Assembly: GCF_002973525.1 (NCBI RefSeq)
Contig: NZ_PVEN01000003.1
Location: forward strand, 310,001-374,000
Reading direction: 5' to 3'
DNA: 64,000 nt
Origin: Paraburkholderia sp. BL21I4N1
GTDB lineage: Bacteria; Pseudomonadota; Gammaproteobacteria; Burkholderiales; Burkholderiaceae
The translations under genes were made by a program, and so were the position numbers. Positions 9,286 through 17,988 of the stretch are shown piece by piece. The notes beneath the pieces are model-generated. The model searched no databases, had not been told where the DNA came from, and saw only the letters and a list, made by a program, of their open reading frames with translations. The stretch's first letter is position 1, and each line of letters begins with the position of its first letter.

Positions 9286-10674
9286 TTAAGCGCGCGTGCC
9301 GCGCCCGATCGACTCGACGCGGCAGCCCAGCGCGGCGAATTGCGCGCGCTGGTCGTGCGACAGGCAGTCGTTGGCGTCGAGAATGTACGGCTTATGGCCG
9401 CCGAGCCACGTGGCCGGCTGCAACGCGCGGAATTCTTTGTGCGGCACGGCAAACACCACCGCGTCCACATCCGGGCACGCGCCCAGCGTGGTCGCGACGT
9501 CCAGCCCGAGCTCGTCCCAATGGTTGAGCAGCGGATCGTGGCACGTCACTTCCGCACCTTCGATCACCGCGCCTTCGTAGAACGGCTGTGACGGCGAATA
9601 GCGGGTGTCGGCAACGTCCTGGCGATACGAAATGCCCGCCAGCAGCAGACGCTTGTCGGCGAGGCTGCCGAGCGCGCCGCGCAGCTTGTCGAGCGAATAC
9701 AGCGGCATATCCTGATTGATCTTCACCGCGCTGCGCGACAGCGGGAATTCGATGTCGGTCAGGTTGAAAATGTCTTTCGCGGCCAGGTCGGCGAACAGCG
9801 GGTCTTTGGTCAGGCAGTAACCGCCGACGCCGAAGCCCGGTTGCTTCATGTTGCTGTGGGTCGGGCGCTTGCGGATCGCGTTGATGACTTCGAACATGTC
9901 GATGCCGACCTTTTCCGCGAAACGGCCCCATTCGTCCATGAACGCGATGTTGACCGCGCGATAGCTGTTTTCCAGTACCTTCGACGTTTCCGACGCGGTG
10001 GTATGCGACAGGCGCGTCAGCGGGAACTCCGCCACGTTGACGACGTGCGACAGGAAAGCTTCGCAGGCGTCGCCGGCTTGCGGCGTGTCACCCGCGAAAA
10101 CGCGCCAGAAATCGGTGATCGACGCGAGGTAGTTGTCACCCGGCATCACGCGCTCGTAGGCGTGCGCGAGCAGGAACGCGCCTGCCGGCAGGCCGCGCGC
10201 TTCAGCGCAGCGATCCAGCACCGGACGGATCACGTTCGAACAGGTGCCAGGCGGCACCGTCGTCTCGACGACGACGAGCGTGCCGGGCTGAATGTGCTGA
10301 CCGACCGTTTCGATCGCGCGGATGAACGGGCCGAATTCGAGGTGGCCTTCGCCGGTCAGATCGCCGATGTCGAAGTGAACGTCGACCACGACGATCGACG
10401 CCGCCGCCAGCACGCTGACGTCGGTGCTCGCCTTCAGGTTGCCGGCTTCGTGCGCGTGACGGGTTTGGGCGATCAGGTTCGAGTCGGTCGTGCCGAACGG
10501 GAACTCGCCGTGATTGATTTTGTTGACGCGGTGTTCGCCGGTTTCCGTCGCGAGGTCGAGACCGACCACGTCGAAGACCGGTTCACCGCCGTGGCGCGTG
10601 CCCGCCCGGGCGCAGGCGACCGCCATGGCGGCGCCGACAAAGCCAAGACCTTGAATGCAAACAAGTTGTTTCAT
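9286..10674 (-). CDS. UDP-glucose/GDP-mannose dehydrogenase family protein
   Basis: A 462-residue two-step NAD-dependent dehydrogenase that would oxidise C6 of a nucleotide sugar to a uronic acid. Visible are the N-terminal Rossmann segment (CIQGLGFVGAAMA), the VETTVPPGTC loop and the catalytic cysteine in GFGVGGYCLTKDP. The central HFDIGDLTGEG stretch looks atypical compared with standard UDP-glucose dehydrogenases. The ATG at 10674 is preferred; a GTG at 10716 overlaps the upstream stop but has no ribosome site. The substrate is unknown: UDP-GlcNAc, UDP-Glc or another nucleotide sugar are all possible. Confidence 0.85.
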   Translation of the reverse strand: MKQLVCIQGLGFVGAAMAVACARAGTRHGGEPVFDVVGLDLATETGEHRVNKINHGEFPFGTTDSNLIAQTRHAHEAGNLKASTDVSVLAAASIVVVDVHFDIGDLTGEGHLEFGPFIRAIETVGQHIQPGTLVVVETTVPPGTCSNVIRPVLDRCAEARGLPAGAFLLAHAYERVMPGDNYLASITDFWRVFAGDTPQAGDACEAFLSHVVNVAEFPLTRLSHTTASETSKVLENSYRAVNIAFMDEWGRFAEKVGIDMFEVINAIRKRPTHSNMKQPGFGVGGYCLTKDPLFADLAAKDIFNLTDIEFPLSRSAVKINQDMPLYSLDKLRGALGSLADKRLLLAGISYRQDVADTRYSPSQPFYEGAVIEGAEVTCHDPLLNHWDELGLDVATTLGACPDVDAVVFAVPHKEFRALQPATWLGGHKPYILDANDCLSHDQRAQFAALGCRVESIGRGTRA

Positions 10675-10712
10675 GTCGTACTCGGATATCAAATCGGGTT
10701 CGTTGCGCGGAT

Positions 10713-11786
10713 TCACGCGGGATGGCGTGCGCGATGCCAGTCCATCGTGCGCCGGATCGCTTCTTCAAGCGGAATCGAGACCTGCAGATCCAGTTCGCTC
10801 GCGGCGCGCTGCAGCGACGGCAGATACGCCGACGGCTTCGCGCCCGGCACCGGCGTGCCCTTGATGAGCACGGAGTCGGCTGCGCCCGCGACCTTCGCGA
10901 CCGTGCGCGCCAGCTCTCCGATCGACACAATCTCGTCGCCGCCGACGTTGTACGGCACACCCGAGCGGCCGCGCACCAGCACGCGGATCAGCCACACGAC
11001 GAGGTCCGCCGCGTACAGATAGGAGCGCAGCGGCGTACCGTCGCCGCCGACCACGATCTCGCGGCCCGCGAGCGCGTCGCGCATGAAGTTGCCGATCGCG
11101 TAATTGCTGTCGAGCGCGAGGTACGGACCGACGAACGCGAAGCAGCGGGCAATCAGCGCGCGGTAGCCGTGCTGCTGCGCGGCGACCGAGGTCATGATTT
11201 CCATCATGCGCTTCGACTGGCCGTAGACGATCCGCTCGGACGCGTAGTCCGCGACGCCAGCCGGGCCTTCGACGCAAAGATTGTCGACCACCGAATCCAT
11301 TGGCGAATACACCGCGCCGGAGGTCGTGATCAGGACGGCTTGCGAACGATGTGAGGCGGCCATGTCGAGCAGACGGCGCGTACCGTCGATCGCCGCGTTC
11401 AAATGACGCTGCGCCCAGTCGCCCGATTGTTCGAGGTTCGTTTCCGAAGCCGCGTGCAGAATGTGGCTGACCGGCTCGGCGGGGGCCTCGAAATCCGTCA
11501 GGCTGCCGGCCACGAAATTCAGGCCGGCGCGACCGCGCAGGTGCGGCGCGCGCTGTTCGAGGAATTTCTCCGGCGCACGGCTCAGCACCGTGATGCGCAG
11601 ATTCAGCGCATGTTTTTCGTTCGCCCACAGCAGGCTTTCGAGCAGCCAGATACCGAAAAAGCCGGTGCCCCCCGTGATGAACAGATGGGCATCGCGCAGT
11701 TGCGGCAGATCGCCTTGCAGCTGGGCGGCGACGTGTTCCAGATCGCGCTGGAACAACGTATGGCCGCTCGGAATCGTGTGCTCCAT
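10713..11786 (-). CDS. NAD(P)-dependent sugar-nucleotide reductase/epimerase, RfbJ/YerF-like candidate
   Basis: A 357-residue extended SDR protein with ITGGTGFFGIWLL as dinucleotide site, ITTSGAVYS as the Ser/Thr element and YGQSKR as Tyr-Lys pair. The start at 11786 has GAGAG four bases upstream and lies seven bases after the glycosyltransferase stop; the ATG at 11801 has no such site. In Salmonella and Yersinia dideoxyhexose clusters, proteins of this kind (RfbJ, YerF and relatives) reduce the 4-keto or acetyl group of the product made by RfbH or YerE. With rfbFGH upstream, such a role fits, but other epimerase roles cannot be excluded. Confidence 0.75.
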   Translation of the reverse strand: MEHTIPSGHTLFQRDLEHVAAQLQGDLPQLRDAHLFITGGTGFFGIWLLESLLWANEKHALNLRITVLSRAPEKFLEQRAPHLRGRAGLNFVAGSLTDFEAPAEPVSHILHAASETNLEQSGDWAQRHLNAAIDGTRRLLDMAASHRSQAVLITTSGAVYSPMDSVVDNLCVEGPAGVADYASERIVYGQSKRMMEIMTSVAAQQHGYRALIARCFAFVGPYLALDSNYAIGNFMRDALAGREIVVGGDGTPLRSYLYAADLVVWLIRVLVRGRSGVPYNVGGDEIVSIGELARTVAKVAGAADSVLIKGTPVPGAKPSAYLPSLQRAASELDLQVSIPLEEAIRRTMDWHRARHPA

Positions 11787-11793
11787 AAAACTC

Positions 11794-12735
11794 TCAGTCA
11801 AAGTTGATGCGTTCGCGCTCGACCACCATCGGCCGCTTCACCGTGTGCGTGACCAGCAGGCCGACGTATTCGCCGAGCAGGCCCATCAGCAGGAACAGCA
11901 TGCCCATGAAGAAGAACACGCCGATTGCGAGCGGCGCGATACCCATCTGGAATTCGCTCCATGCAATCAGCTTACGCACGAAATAGTAGATGCCGGTCAG
12001 GAAGCTGAGGCCGCTCATCGCGATACCTATCATCGTCGCGAGGCGTAGCGGTGCCTTCGAGTGATTGACGATGCCGAGCAGTGCGCTGTCGAGATAGACG
12101 AGGAACGTGCCCTTCGAGATGCCACGTTTGCGCACCGGCTTGTCGAACGGCACTTCGGCGCGCGCATAGCCGATTTCGCAGATCAGGCCGCGGAAATACG
12201 GATACGGGTCTTCGATCTTGCGCAGAATGTCCATCACGGCCTTGTCGTACAGACCGAAGCCCGTGAAGTTCTGCACCTGCTCCACTTCGGAAATGCGGGT
12301 GATCAGCGCGTAGTAAGCCTTGCGCATCAGCGGCATGAGGCCGCGCTCTTCGTGCTTGCGGCGCACGCCGATCGCGACCTTGAAGCCTTCTTCCCACTTG
12401 CGGATGAAATCGAGAATGAGTTCCGGCGGATCTTCGAGGTCCGACGCCATGCCGATCACCGCGTCACCTTGTGCAAGCAGCAGCGCGTGATACGGGGAAC
12501 GGATATGACCGAAATTGCGGACGTTGACGATGGCCTTTAGCCGCTTGTCGCGCGCGGCGATTTCACGAATGACATCGACCGTGCCGTCGGTGGACGCGTT
12601 GTCGATCAGGAGAATCTCGTAATCGAGATGCGGCACCTGCGCCATGACCGCCGTAATGCGTTCGTGCAGTTCGGCAATGTTGTCGCGTTCGTTGAAGCAG
12701 CCGGCAACGATGCTAATTAGTTTCTTGTCGCTCAT
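11794..12735 (-). CDS. GtrB-like family 2 glycosyltransferase (polyprenyl-phosphate sugar synthase)
   Basis: The 313-residue protein has a GT-A domain (SIVAGCFNERDNI, LLIDNASTDGT, then the acidic DLEDPPE motif) followed by two membrane segments near residues 230-290, the architecture of GtrB and dolichyl-phosphate mannose synthase-type enzymes. These transfer a sugar from its nucleotide to undecaprenyl phosphate on the cytoplasmic face. The start overlaps the GtrA-like stop by ATGA, so flippase and transferase are coupled. The sugar moved is not shown; in this operon a 3,6-dideoxy or branched sugar is a reasonable alternative to the usual glucose. Confidence 0.88.
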   Translation of the reverse strand: MSDKKLISIVAGCFNERDNIAELHERITAVMAQVPHLDYEILLIDNASTDGTVDVIREIAARDKRLKAIVNVRNFGHIRSPYHALLLAQGDAVIGMASDLEDPPELILDFIRKWEEGFKVAIGVRRKHEERGLMPLMRKAYYALITRISEVEQVQNFTGFGLYDKAVMDILRKIEDPYPYFRGLICEIGYARAEVPFDKPVRKRGISKGTFLVYLDSALLGIVNHSKAPLRLATMIGIAMSGLSFLTGIYYFVRKLIAWSEFQMGIAPLAIGVFFFMGMLFLLMGLLGEYVGLLVTHTVKRPMVVERERINFD

Positions 12736-13163
12736 CCGCGCTGTGCTTTCTTGAAAGTGAATCGGTCGTGCCCCGCGTAGGAAATGGCCACGCTAACGCT
12801 CATGAGCAGGCCCTGGGCAAGCCAGAACGGAATGCCCAGAATGTTCACGAGCAGCCACAAACCTGCGATGCCAATGAGCGCGCTGCTGCCGTACACGACG
12901 TAGCAGCGCAAATACTCGCGAAGCCAAGGCTCACGCGAGTTGAACACGAACAGCTTGTAAGTAATAAACGACTCTGTGATGCAGATCACGTTGGCGATCA
13001 CACCGATCACGACGATGTGCAGGTGCGGCCGCAACGCGTAGTACAAGCCGACGGTTGCAAAATAGCCGAAGGCGGTGTTGAGGCCGCCCACGAGCAGGTA
13101 GCGCAACATTTTCTTGCGCGTTTCCCGGTCGCCGGTGAAGGCCGCTTTCAGCTTGTTCAACAT
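12732..13163 (-). CDS. GtrA-like membrane protein, putative polyprenyl-phosphate-sugar flippase
   Basis: A 143-residue protein with four hydrophobic segments (about 22-44, 48-70, 84-106 and 112-132) and the GtrA-type opening MLRYLLVGGLNTAFGY. GtrA proteins are thought to flip undecaprenyl-phosphate-linked single sugars made by GtrB across the inner membrane for O-antigen decoration. The overlap with the GtrB-like gene supports that partnership. It begins 51 bases after the rfbH stop, one of the wider gaps in this operon. Confidence 0.88.
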   Translation of the reverse strand: MLNKLKAAFTGDRETRKKMLRYLLVGGLNTAFGYFATVGLYYALRPHLHIVVIGVIANVICITESFITYKLFVFNSREPWLREYLRCYVVYGSSALIGIAGLWLLVNILGIPFWLAQGLLMSVSVAISYAGHDRFTFKKAQRG

Positions 13164-13214
13164 GTTGGCTTGCCGTTCCTCACAGAGTGCGCTCGTTTAT
13201 AGGCTTGACGTGCT

Positions 13215-14534
13215 TCAGAAATTCACGCCGAGGAAGGTTTCGATCTTCTCGGCGATGTAGTCGAGTTGCGGCTCTTTCAGACCCGGGAAGGTGCCAACCC
13301 AGAACGTGTCGTTCATGATGACGTCGGTGTTGGTCAGCTCGCCGCTCACGCGGTAGTTGCGACCGATCATGTACGGCTGGCGCGTCAGGTTGCCCGCGAA
13401 CAGCAGGCGCGTGCCGATCTTGTTCTGATCGAGATACGTGAGCAGGTCGACGCGGCGTAGGCCGGCTTCCGGCTTCAGCGTGATCGGGAAGCCGAACCAC
13501 GACGGATCCGAATTCGGCGTGGCTTCCGGCAGGATCAGGAATTCGACGCAGCTGGCGAGACGGTTCTTCAGGTACGCAAAGTTACGGCGGCGCGCTTCGA
13601 CGAATTCGGCAGCACGGTCTAGCTGCGCGAGGCCGCAGGCGGCCTGCATGTCGGTGATCTTGAGGTTGTAGCCGAGGTGCGAGTACGTGTACTTGTGGTC
13701 GTAACCTTCGGGCAGATTGCCGAGTTTCCAGCAGAAGCGCTTGCCGCAGGTGTTGTCTTTGCCCGGCGGGCAGTAGCAGTCGCGGCCCCAATCGCGGAAC
13801 GATTCGGCGATCAGACGCAGATCTGGATTGTTCGTGAAGACCGCGCCGCCTTCGCCCATCGTGATGTGGTGAGCGGGGTAGAAGCTCAGTGTGCCGATGT
13901 CGCCGAACGTGCCGACCATCTTGCCGTCGTACGTCGAGCCGAGCGCGTCGCAGCAGTCTTCGATCAGCCACAAATTGTGCTTCTTGCACAGCGCGACGAT
14001 CACGTCGAGGTTGTACGGATTGCCCAGCGTGTGGGCCAGCATGATCGCCTTGGTCTTCGGGCTGATCGCGGCTTCGATCTTCGAGGCGTCGATGTTGTAC
14101 GTGCCCAGTTCGACGTCGACGAACACCGGCACCGCGCCGAATTGCAAAATCGGGTTCACGGTGGTCGGAAAACCGGCGGCCACGCCGATCACTTCGTCGC
14201 CCGGTTTGATCGCGCGGTCGCCGAGTTTCGGCGAGGTCAGCGTGTTGAACGCGACCAGGTTCGCCGACGAACCGGAGTTGACCGTGATCAGATGCTGCAC
14301 GCCGATGAACTTCGCCAGACGCTGTTCGAACAGATCGTTGAAGCGCCCGGTGGTGAGCCAGCCATCCAGCGACGCGTCGACCATCAGTTCCATTTCGCGC
14401 GCGCCGATCACCTTGCCGGACGGCGGAATCACCGTGACGCCGGGTTCAAAATCGGGCGCACGCGTGGCGAGTTCGCCGTACTGGCCGACCAGCTGGATGA
14501 TTTGCTCTCTGAGTTGCTCTTTACTGGGGTTCAT
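13215..14534 (-). CDS. rfbH: CDP-4-keto-6-deoxy-D-glucose 3-dehydrase (RfbH/DdhC, E1)
   Basis: A 439-residue PMP/[2Fe-2S] enzyme that removes the C3 hydroxyl in 3,6-dideoxyhexose synthesis. Instead of the PLP-binding lysine of aminotransferases it has His222 in [13 protein letters not shown], the hallmark of E1. Cys253, Cys255, Cys263 and Cys268 ([18 protein letters not shown]) fit the iron-sulfur ligand set. Asp193 in IEDCCDA contacts the cofactor ring. Translation starts at 14534, overlapping the rfbG stop as ATGA; the open frame up to 14609 lies inside rfbG. The enzyme needs a DdhD-type reductase, which is not visible in this window. Confidence 0.95.
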   Translation of the reverse strand: MNPSKEQLREQIIQLVGQYGELATRAPDFEPGVTVIPPSGKVIGAREMELMVDASLDGWLTTGRFNDLFEQRLAKFIGVQHLITVNSGSSANLVAFNTLTSPKLGDRAIKPGDEVIGVAAGFPTTVNPILQFGAVPVFVDVELGTYNIDASKIEAAISPKTKAIMLAHTLGNPYNLDVIVALCKKHNLWLIEDCCDALGSTYDGKMVGTFGDIGTLSFYPAHHITMGEGGAVFTNNPDLRLIAESFRDWGRDCYCPPGKDNTCGKRFCWKLGNLPEGYDHKYTYSHLGYNLKITDMQAACGLAQLDRAAEFVEARRRNFAYLKNRLASCVEFLILPEATPNSDPSWFGFPITLKPEAGLRRVDLLTYLDQNKIGTRLLFAGNLTRQPYMIGRNYRVSGELTNTDVIMNDTFWVGTFPGLKEPQLDYIAEKIETFLGVNF

Positions 14535-15598
14535 TTGGCTTGATAAGCGTTGATTTGTGAAAGGGACAGCGCGCGCATGTCGGCATTTCTCATGAATGCC
14601 TGATGCCACTCAACGATATGGTCGATCGCCTCGGAGAGCGTCCAGCGCGGGGACCAGCCGAGCAGGCTCTTTGCCTTGGAACAATCGAGTTTCAGGTAGG
14701 TCGCTTCATGCGGCTGCGGCGCGCCGTCGCGCTGCCAGGCGGCGCCGTCGCCCCAGCGCGAGACCAGATGCTCGACAATCCATTGCACCGGTTGCGTGTC
14801 GGAATCGTTCGGGCCGAAATTCCAGCCGCCGACGAACTTGACGCCTTCGGTGTAGAGCTTTTCGGCGAGCGCCATATAACCGCTCAGCGGTTCGAGAACG
14901 TGCTGCCACGGCCGGATTGCGTGCGGATTGCGGATCTGAACAGGCACGCCGGCGCTGACCGCGCGCATCATGTCGGGGATCAGACGGTCGCCGGCCCAAT
15001 CGCCGCCGCCGATCACGTTGCCGGCACGGCCGCTCGCCACCGCGACGCGATGTTCCGCATAGGCGGCCGGGTTGAAATACGAATTGCGGTAGGCGTCGGT
15101 GACCAGTTCCGCGCAGCCCTTGCTGTTGCTATAGGGGTCGAAGCCGCCCATGGGCTCGGTTTCCCGGTAGCCCCAGACCCACTCGCGATTCTCGTAGCAT
15201 TTGTCACTCGTCACGTTGACGACCGCGCGCACCGACGGCGTATGGCGCACGGCTTCGAGCAGATGAACCGTGCCCATCACGTTGGTCGAGTAAGTTTCGA
15301 CCGGTTCCTTGTACGACAGCCGCACGAGCGGCTGCGCGGCCATATGGATCACGATTTCCGGCTGGGCTGCGGCAAACACGCGCCTCAGATGATCGAGGTC
15401 GCGAATGTCGCCGAGATTCGACTTCATGTTGTCGCCGACCCGCGCGGTGTCGAACAGACTCGGTTCGGTCGGTGCGGCCAGCGCGTAGCCGGTGACCTCC
15501 GCGCCGAGTTGTTGCAGCCACAAACAGAGCCAGCCGCCTTTAAAGCCGGTATGGCCGGTTACCAGAACGCGTTTGCCTCGCCAGAATTGCTGGTTCAT
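14531..15598 (-). CDS. rfbG: CDP-glucose 4,6-dehydratase
   Basis: A 355-residue short-chain dehydrogenase fold enzyme converting CDP-glucose to CDP-4-keto-6-deoxyglucose with bound NAD. The dinucleotide motif [11 protein letters not shown], the [11 protein letters not shown] segment and the catalytic YSNSKG (Tyr-X3-Lys) are all characteristic of RfbG/DdhB. It lies between the cytidylyltransferase and the E1 dehydrase, with four-base overlaps on both sides, giving the canonical rfbF-rfbG-rfbH order. Its product is also the branch point for other CDP-sugars. Confidence 0.95.
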   Translation of the reverse strand: MNQQFWRGKRVLVTGHTGFKGGWLCLWLQQLGAEVTGYALAAPTEPSLFDTARVGDNMKSNLGDIRDLDHLRRVFAAAQPEIVIHMAAQPLVRLSYKEPVETYSTNVMGTVHLLEAVRHTPSVRAVVNVTSDKCYENREWVWGYRETEPMGGFDPYSNSKGCAELVTDAYRNSYFNPAAYAEHRVAVASGRAGNVIGGGDWAGDRLIPDMMRAVSAGVPVQIRNPHAIRPWQHVLEPLSGYMALAEKLYTEGVKFVGGWNFGPNDSDTQPVQWIVEHLVSRWGDGAAWQRDGAPQPHEATYLKLDCSKAKSLLGWSPRWTLSEAIDHIVEWHQAFMRNADMRALSLSQINAYQAK

Positions 15599-16365
15599 GC
15601 CCACTTTTTCCACGGCGCCTTGCCCGAATTCCACAGATCTTCCAGATGATTCTTGTCGCGCAGCGTGTCCATGGGTTGCCAGAAGCCGCGGTGAAACCAT
15701 GCCTGCATCTGGCCTTCGGCCGCGAGACGCTCCATCGGGCCGCGTTCCCAGATCGTGTCGTCGGCGGAGATGTAGTCGAGCACCTTCGGCGATAGCACGA
15801 AGAAGCCGCCGTTGATCCACGCGCCGTCGCCGTGCGGTTTTTCCTGGAAGCTGCGAACCAGGTTGTCCTGCACATCGAGCGCGCCGAAACGTCCGGGGGG
15901 CTGCGTGGCGGTCAGCGTGGCGAGCTTGCCGCCGGCGCGGTGGAATTCGATCAGCTTCGTGATGTCGATGTCGCCCACGCCGTCGCCGTACGTGAAGCAG
16001 AATTCCTCGCCGTCCAGATATTGCCCGACGCGCTTCAGCCGGCCGCCGGTCATGGTGTGCTCGCCGGTATCGATCAGCGTGACACGCCACGATTCGGCGT
16101 TGTTCTGATGCACTTCCATCTTGTTGTCCCGCATGTTGAACGTGACGTCCGACATGTGGAGGAAGTAGTTCGCGAAGTATTCCTTGATGACGTAGCCCTT
16201 ATACCCGCAGCACACGATGAAGTCGTTCACGCCATGGGCGGAATACATCTTCATGATGTGCCAAAGAATGGGCCGCCCGCCGATTTCTATCATCGGCTTC
16301 GGCTTCAGATAGGTTTCTTCGGAGATTCGGGTGCCCAAGCCACCAGCGAGCAACACTGCTTTCAT
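15595..16365 (-). CDS. rfbF: Glucose-1-phosphate cytidylyltransferase
   Basis: A 256-residue nucleotidyltransferase making CDP-glucose from CTP and glucose-1-phosphate. The N-terminal [14 protein letters not shown] signature and [18 protein letters not shown] segment are those of RfbF/DdhA. The ATG at 16365 is chosen since homology begins there; GAGGA lies about ten bases upstream. This is the first gene of the leftward operon; an in-frame extension to 16464 begins in non-coding DNA with no homology. Glucose-1-phosphate may be supplied by the phosphohexomutase at 31273-32667. Confidence 0.95.
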   Translation of the reverse strand: MKAVLLAGGLGTRISEETYLKPKPMIEIGGRPILWHIMKMYSAHGVNDFIVCCGYKGYVIKEYFANYFLHMSDVTFNMRDNKMEVHQNNAESWRVTLIDTGEHTMTGGRLKRVGQYLDGEEFCFTYGDGVGDIDITKLIEFHRAGGKLATLTATQPPGRFGALDVQDNLVRSFQEKPHGDGAWINGGFFVLSPKVLDYISADDTIWERGPMERLAAEGQMQAWFHRGFWQPMDTLRDKNHLEDLWNSGKAPWKKWA

Positions 16366-17142
16366 CTCTATTGCGTCCTCTTGACGGACCGGGGGTCGAG
16401 TAATGTCATATGTACAAATCAGGAGCCCACTGCCGGGTCGTGCGATGTTGTCTGCATACGGCAATCAGCTTTTGATTTGGAGCATTTCATGGGCCTGCTT
16501 TAGCGGTGCCAGGCGCTTTGCGCACAGGCGTCAGGTCAATGTATGGTGGGTGGTGGTCGATGCAATACGCATCGTTGCAACCTCCACGACCGACGTCTCA
16601 CTGGAGGGGACGTTACGCCTGCTGGGCGGGCGGCAGTCAGCCGGTATACGAACGACTGGTTTAAAACACATCGATATGCGTGGTCCGTTCATCGCTTGTC
16701 CGTTTATTCCGTCGACGCCGGACATCTGTCATGCGCAAACGGTTGCGCGTCGGCCAGGAGGCCTTTTGCACGTCGTTTCGCCATGTTCGGGGGTAGCCCG
16801 CTTGGGAAAGTGCAGATTATACACAGTCGCTTTTCGGTCAGGTGCACACTATCCGACCCGAAAAAACGCCCTGACCGCCGTGCTCGCAAGGCCATCTTCG
16901 TCAAGCTTCGCCGATCCGCCACACGACCGACCAGGCGGGCGTTACGGGCCAAAACCCCGACGACACCCGCAAGCGCCCGGTCGGGTTTGGCTGTGCGCCG
17001 GTTGTGAACATTAGTGAACGACCGGAATCAGGCGCAAAGCTTGCCTAGCTCCGCAAATTTCCGCACACTGGCGACGCCGTTGCGAGCGCCTATAATTTTT
17101 ACCAAAAAAACGTCGCAATTGCGCGACACGTTACTCTTGAAT
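16366..17142. other. Divergent intergenic region between the two polysaccharide transcription units
   Basis: This 777-base stretch separates the leftward rfbF operon from the rightward glycosyltransferase unit. Open frames within it on both strands have no recognisable domains and their composition is poor in coding pattern, so I call none. It must hold the promoters of both units; apart from a TATAAT at 17091-17096 I could not assign boxes with confidence. No JUMPstart/ops motif (GGCGGTAG) is seen in it. Confidence 0.6.
17091..17096 (+). promoter_or_regulatory. Possible -10 box for the WbpV/WbpL/WbpM-type unit
   Basis: A perfect TATAAT lies 46 bases before the ATG at 17143. No good -35 box stands 16-18 bases upstream; CTGGCG at 17068-17073 is the nearest candidate and is weak. 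The assignment rests only on the -10 match and position. Confidence 0.35.
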
Positions 17143-17988
17143 ATGAATGTTACAAACCCGCCGCACCCCGTTGCTGACGGATTGTCTGTTTCGATCGTAG
17201 TCTATCGGCCTGACGCGGAGTTGTTGGCACGCACGCTGGACAGCCTGGCGCTGGCCTGCGATCAGTTGCGGCAAACGCGCCCTGAACTGCCGCTGAGCTT
17301 ATGCATCGTCGATAACGGCGGACTGGCGCAGACGCCGCTCGATATAGACGTGCTGGCTCGGCACGGGATCCGCTACGACGTGATCAGCGGGCACGGCAAC
17401 GTCGGTTATGGGCGCGGCCACAATCTGGCGATAGAGCAGGCCTCGAGCTGTTTCCATCTGGTGCTGAACCCGGATATCGATCTCGGCCGGACCGCGTTGT
17501 CGGCCGCGTTTGAATTTTTCGAATCGCAGCCGGCCGCCGGCTTACTGACGCCTTGCATCGGCGACGAAAGCGGCGGCATTCAATACCTGTGCCGCCGGTA
17601 TCCGACGCTGCTGGACCTGTTCGTGCGCGGCTTCCTGCCGGGCGGCGCGCAGCGGTTGTTTCGCCGCCGCCTCGCGCGCTACGAAATGCGCGACGTCATC
17701 AACGAACGCGACGTGGTGTGGGATCCGCCGATCGTCAGCGGTTGTTTCATGCTGTTCCGCACCGATCGGCTGAAGCAGCTGGGTGGTTTCGATCCGCGCT
17801 ACTTCCTCTATTTCGAGGACTACGACCTGAGTTTGCGCACCCACGAGGTGACCCGCGTGGCCTATGTGCCGAGCGTGCGCGTGTTGCACCACGGTGGCGG
17901 CGCTTCGCGCAAGGGCTCGGCGCACATCAAGATGTTCGGCGCGTCGGCGCTCAAGTTTTTCAACCGGTTTGGCTGGAAATGGGTGTGA
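17143..17988 (+). CDS. Family 2 glycosyltransferase, WbbL/rhamnosyltransferase-like
   Basis: The 281-residue protein has the GT-A start VSIVVYRPDAELL, a nucleotide-binding LNPDIDLG (DxD) motif near residue 112, and the SGCFMLFRTDRL to YFLYFEDYDLSLR block found in WbbL-type rhamnosyl- and related transferases. It would add a sugar to a lipid-linked O-antigen intermediate at the cytoplasmic face. The ATG at 17143 begins the homologous part; the open frame from 17014 lacks support. The stop overlaps the start of the WbpV-like gene, placing it at the head of the initiating-sugar operon. Confidence 0.85.
   Translation: MNVTNPPHPVADGLSVSIVVYRPDAELLARTLDSLALACDQLRQTRPELPLSLCIVDNGGLAQTPLDIDVLARHGIRYDVISGHGNVGYGRGHNLAIEQASSCFHLVLNPDIDLGRTALSAAFEFFESQPAAGLLTPCIGDESGGIQYLCRRYPTLLDLFVRGFLPGGAQRLFRRRLARYEMRDVINERDVVWDPPIVSGCFMLFRTDRLKQLGGFDPRYFLYFEDYDLSLRTHEVTRVAYVPSVRVLHHGGGASRKGSAHIKMFGASALKFFNRFGWKWV

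Noticed and set aside
16403..17014. Open frames of about 150-200 residues in the divergent region
   Set aside because: No domains, signal or ribosome site, and several overlapping frames are equally open.
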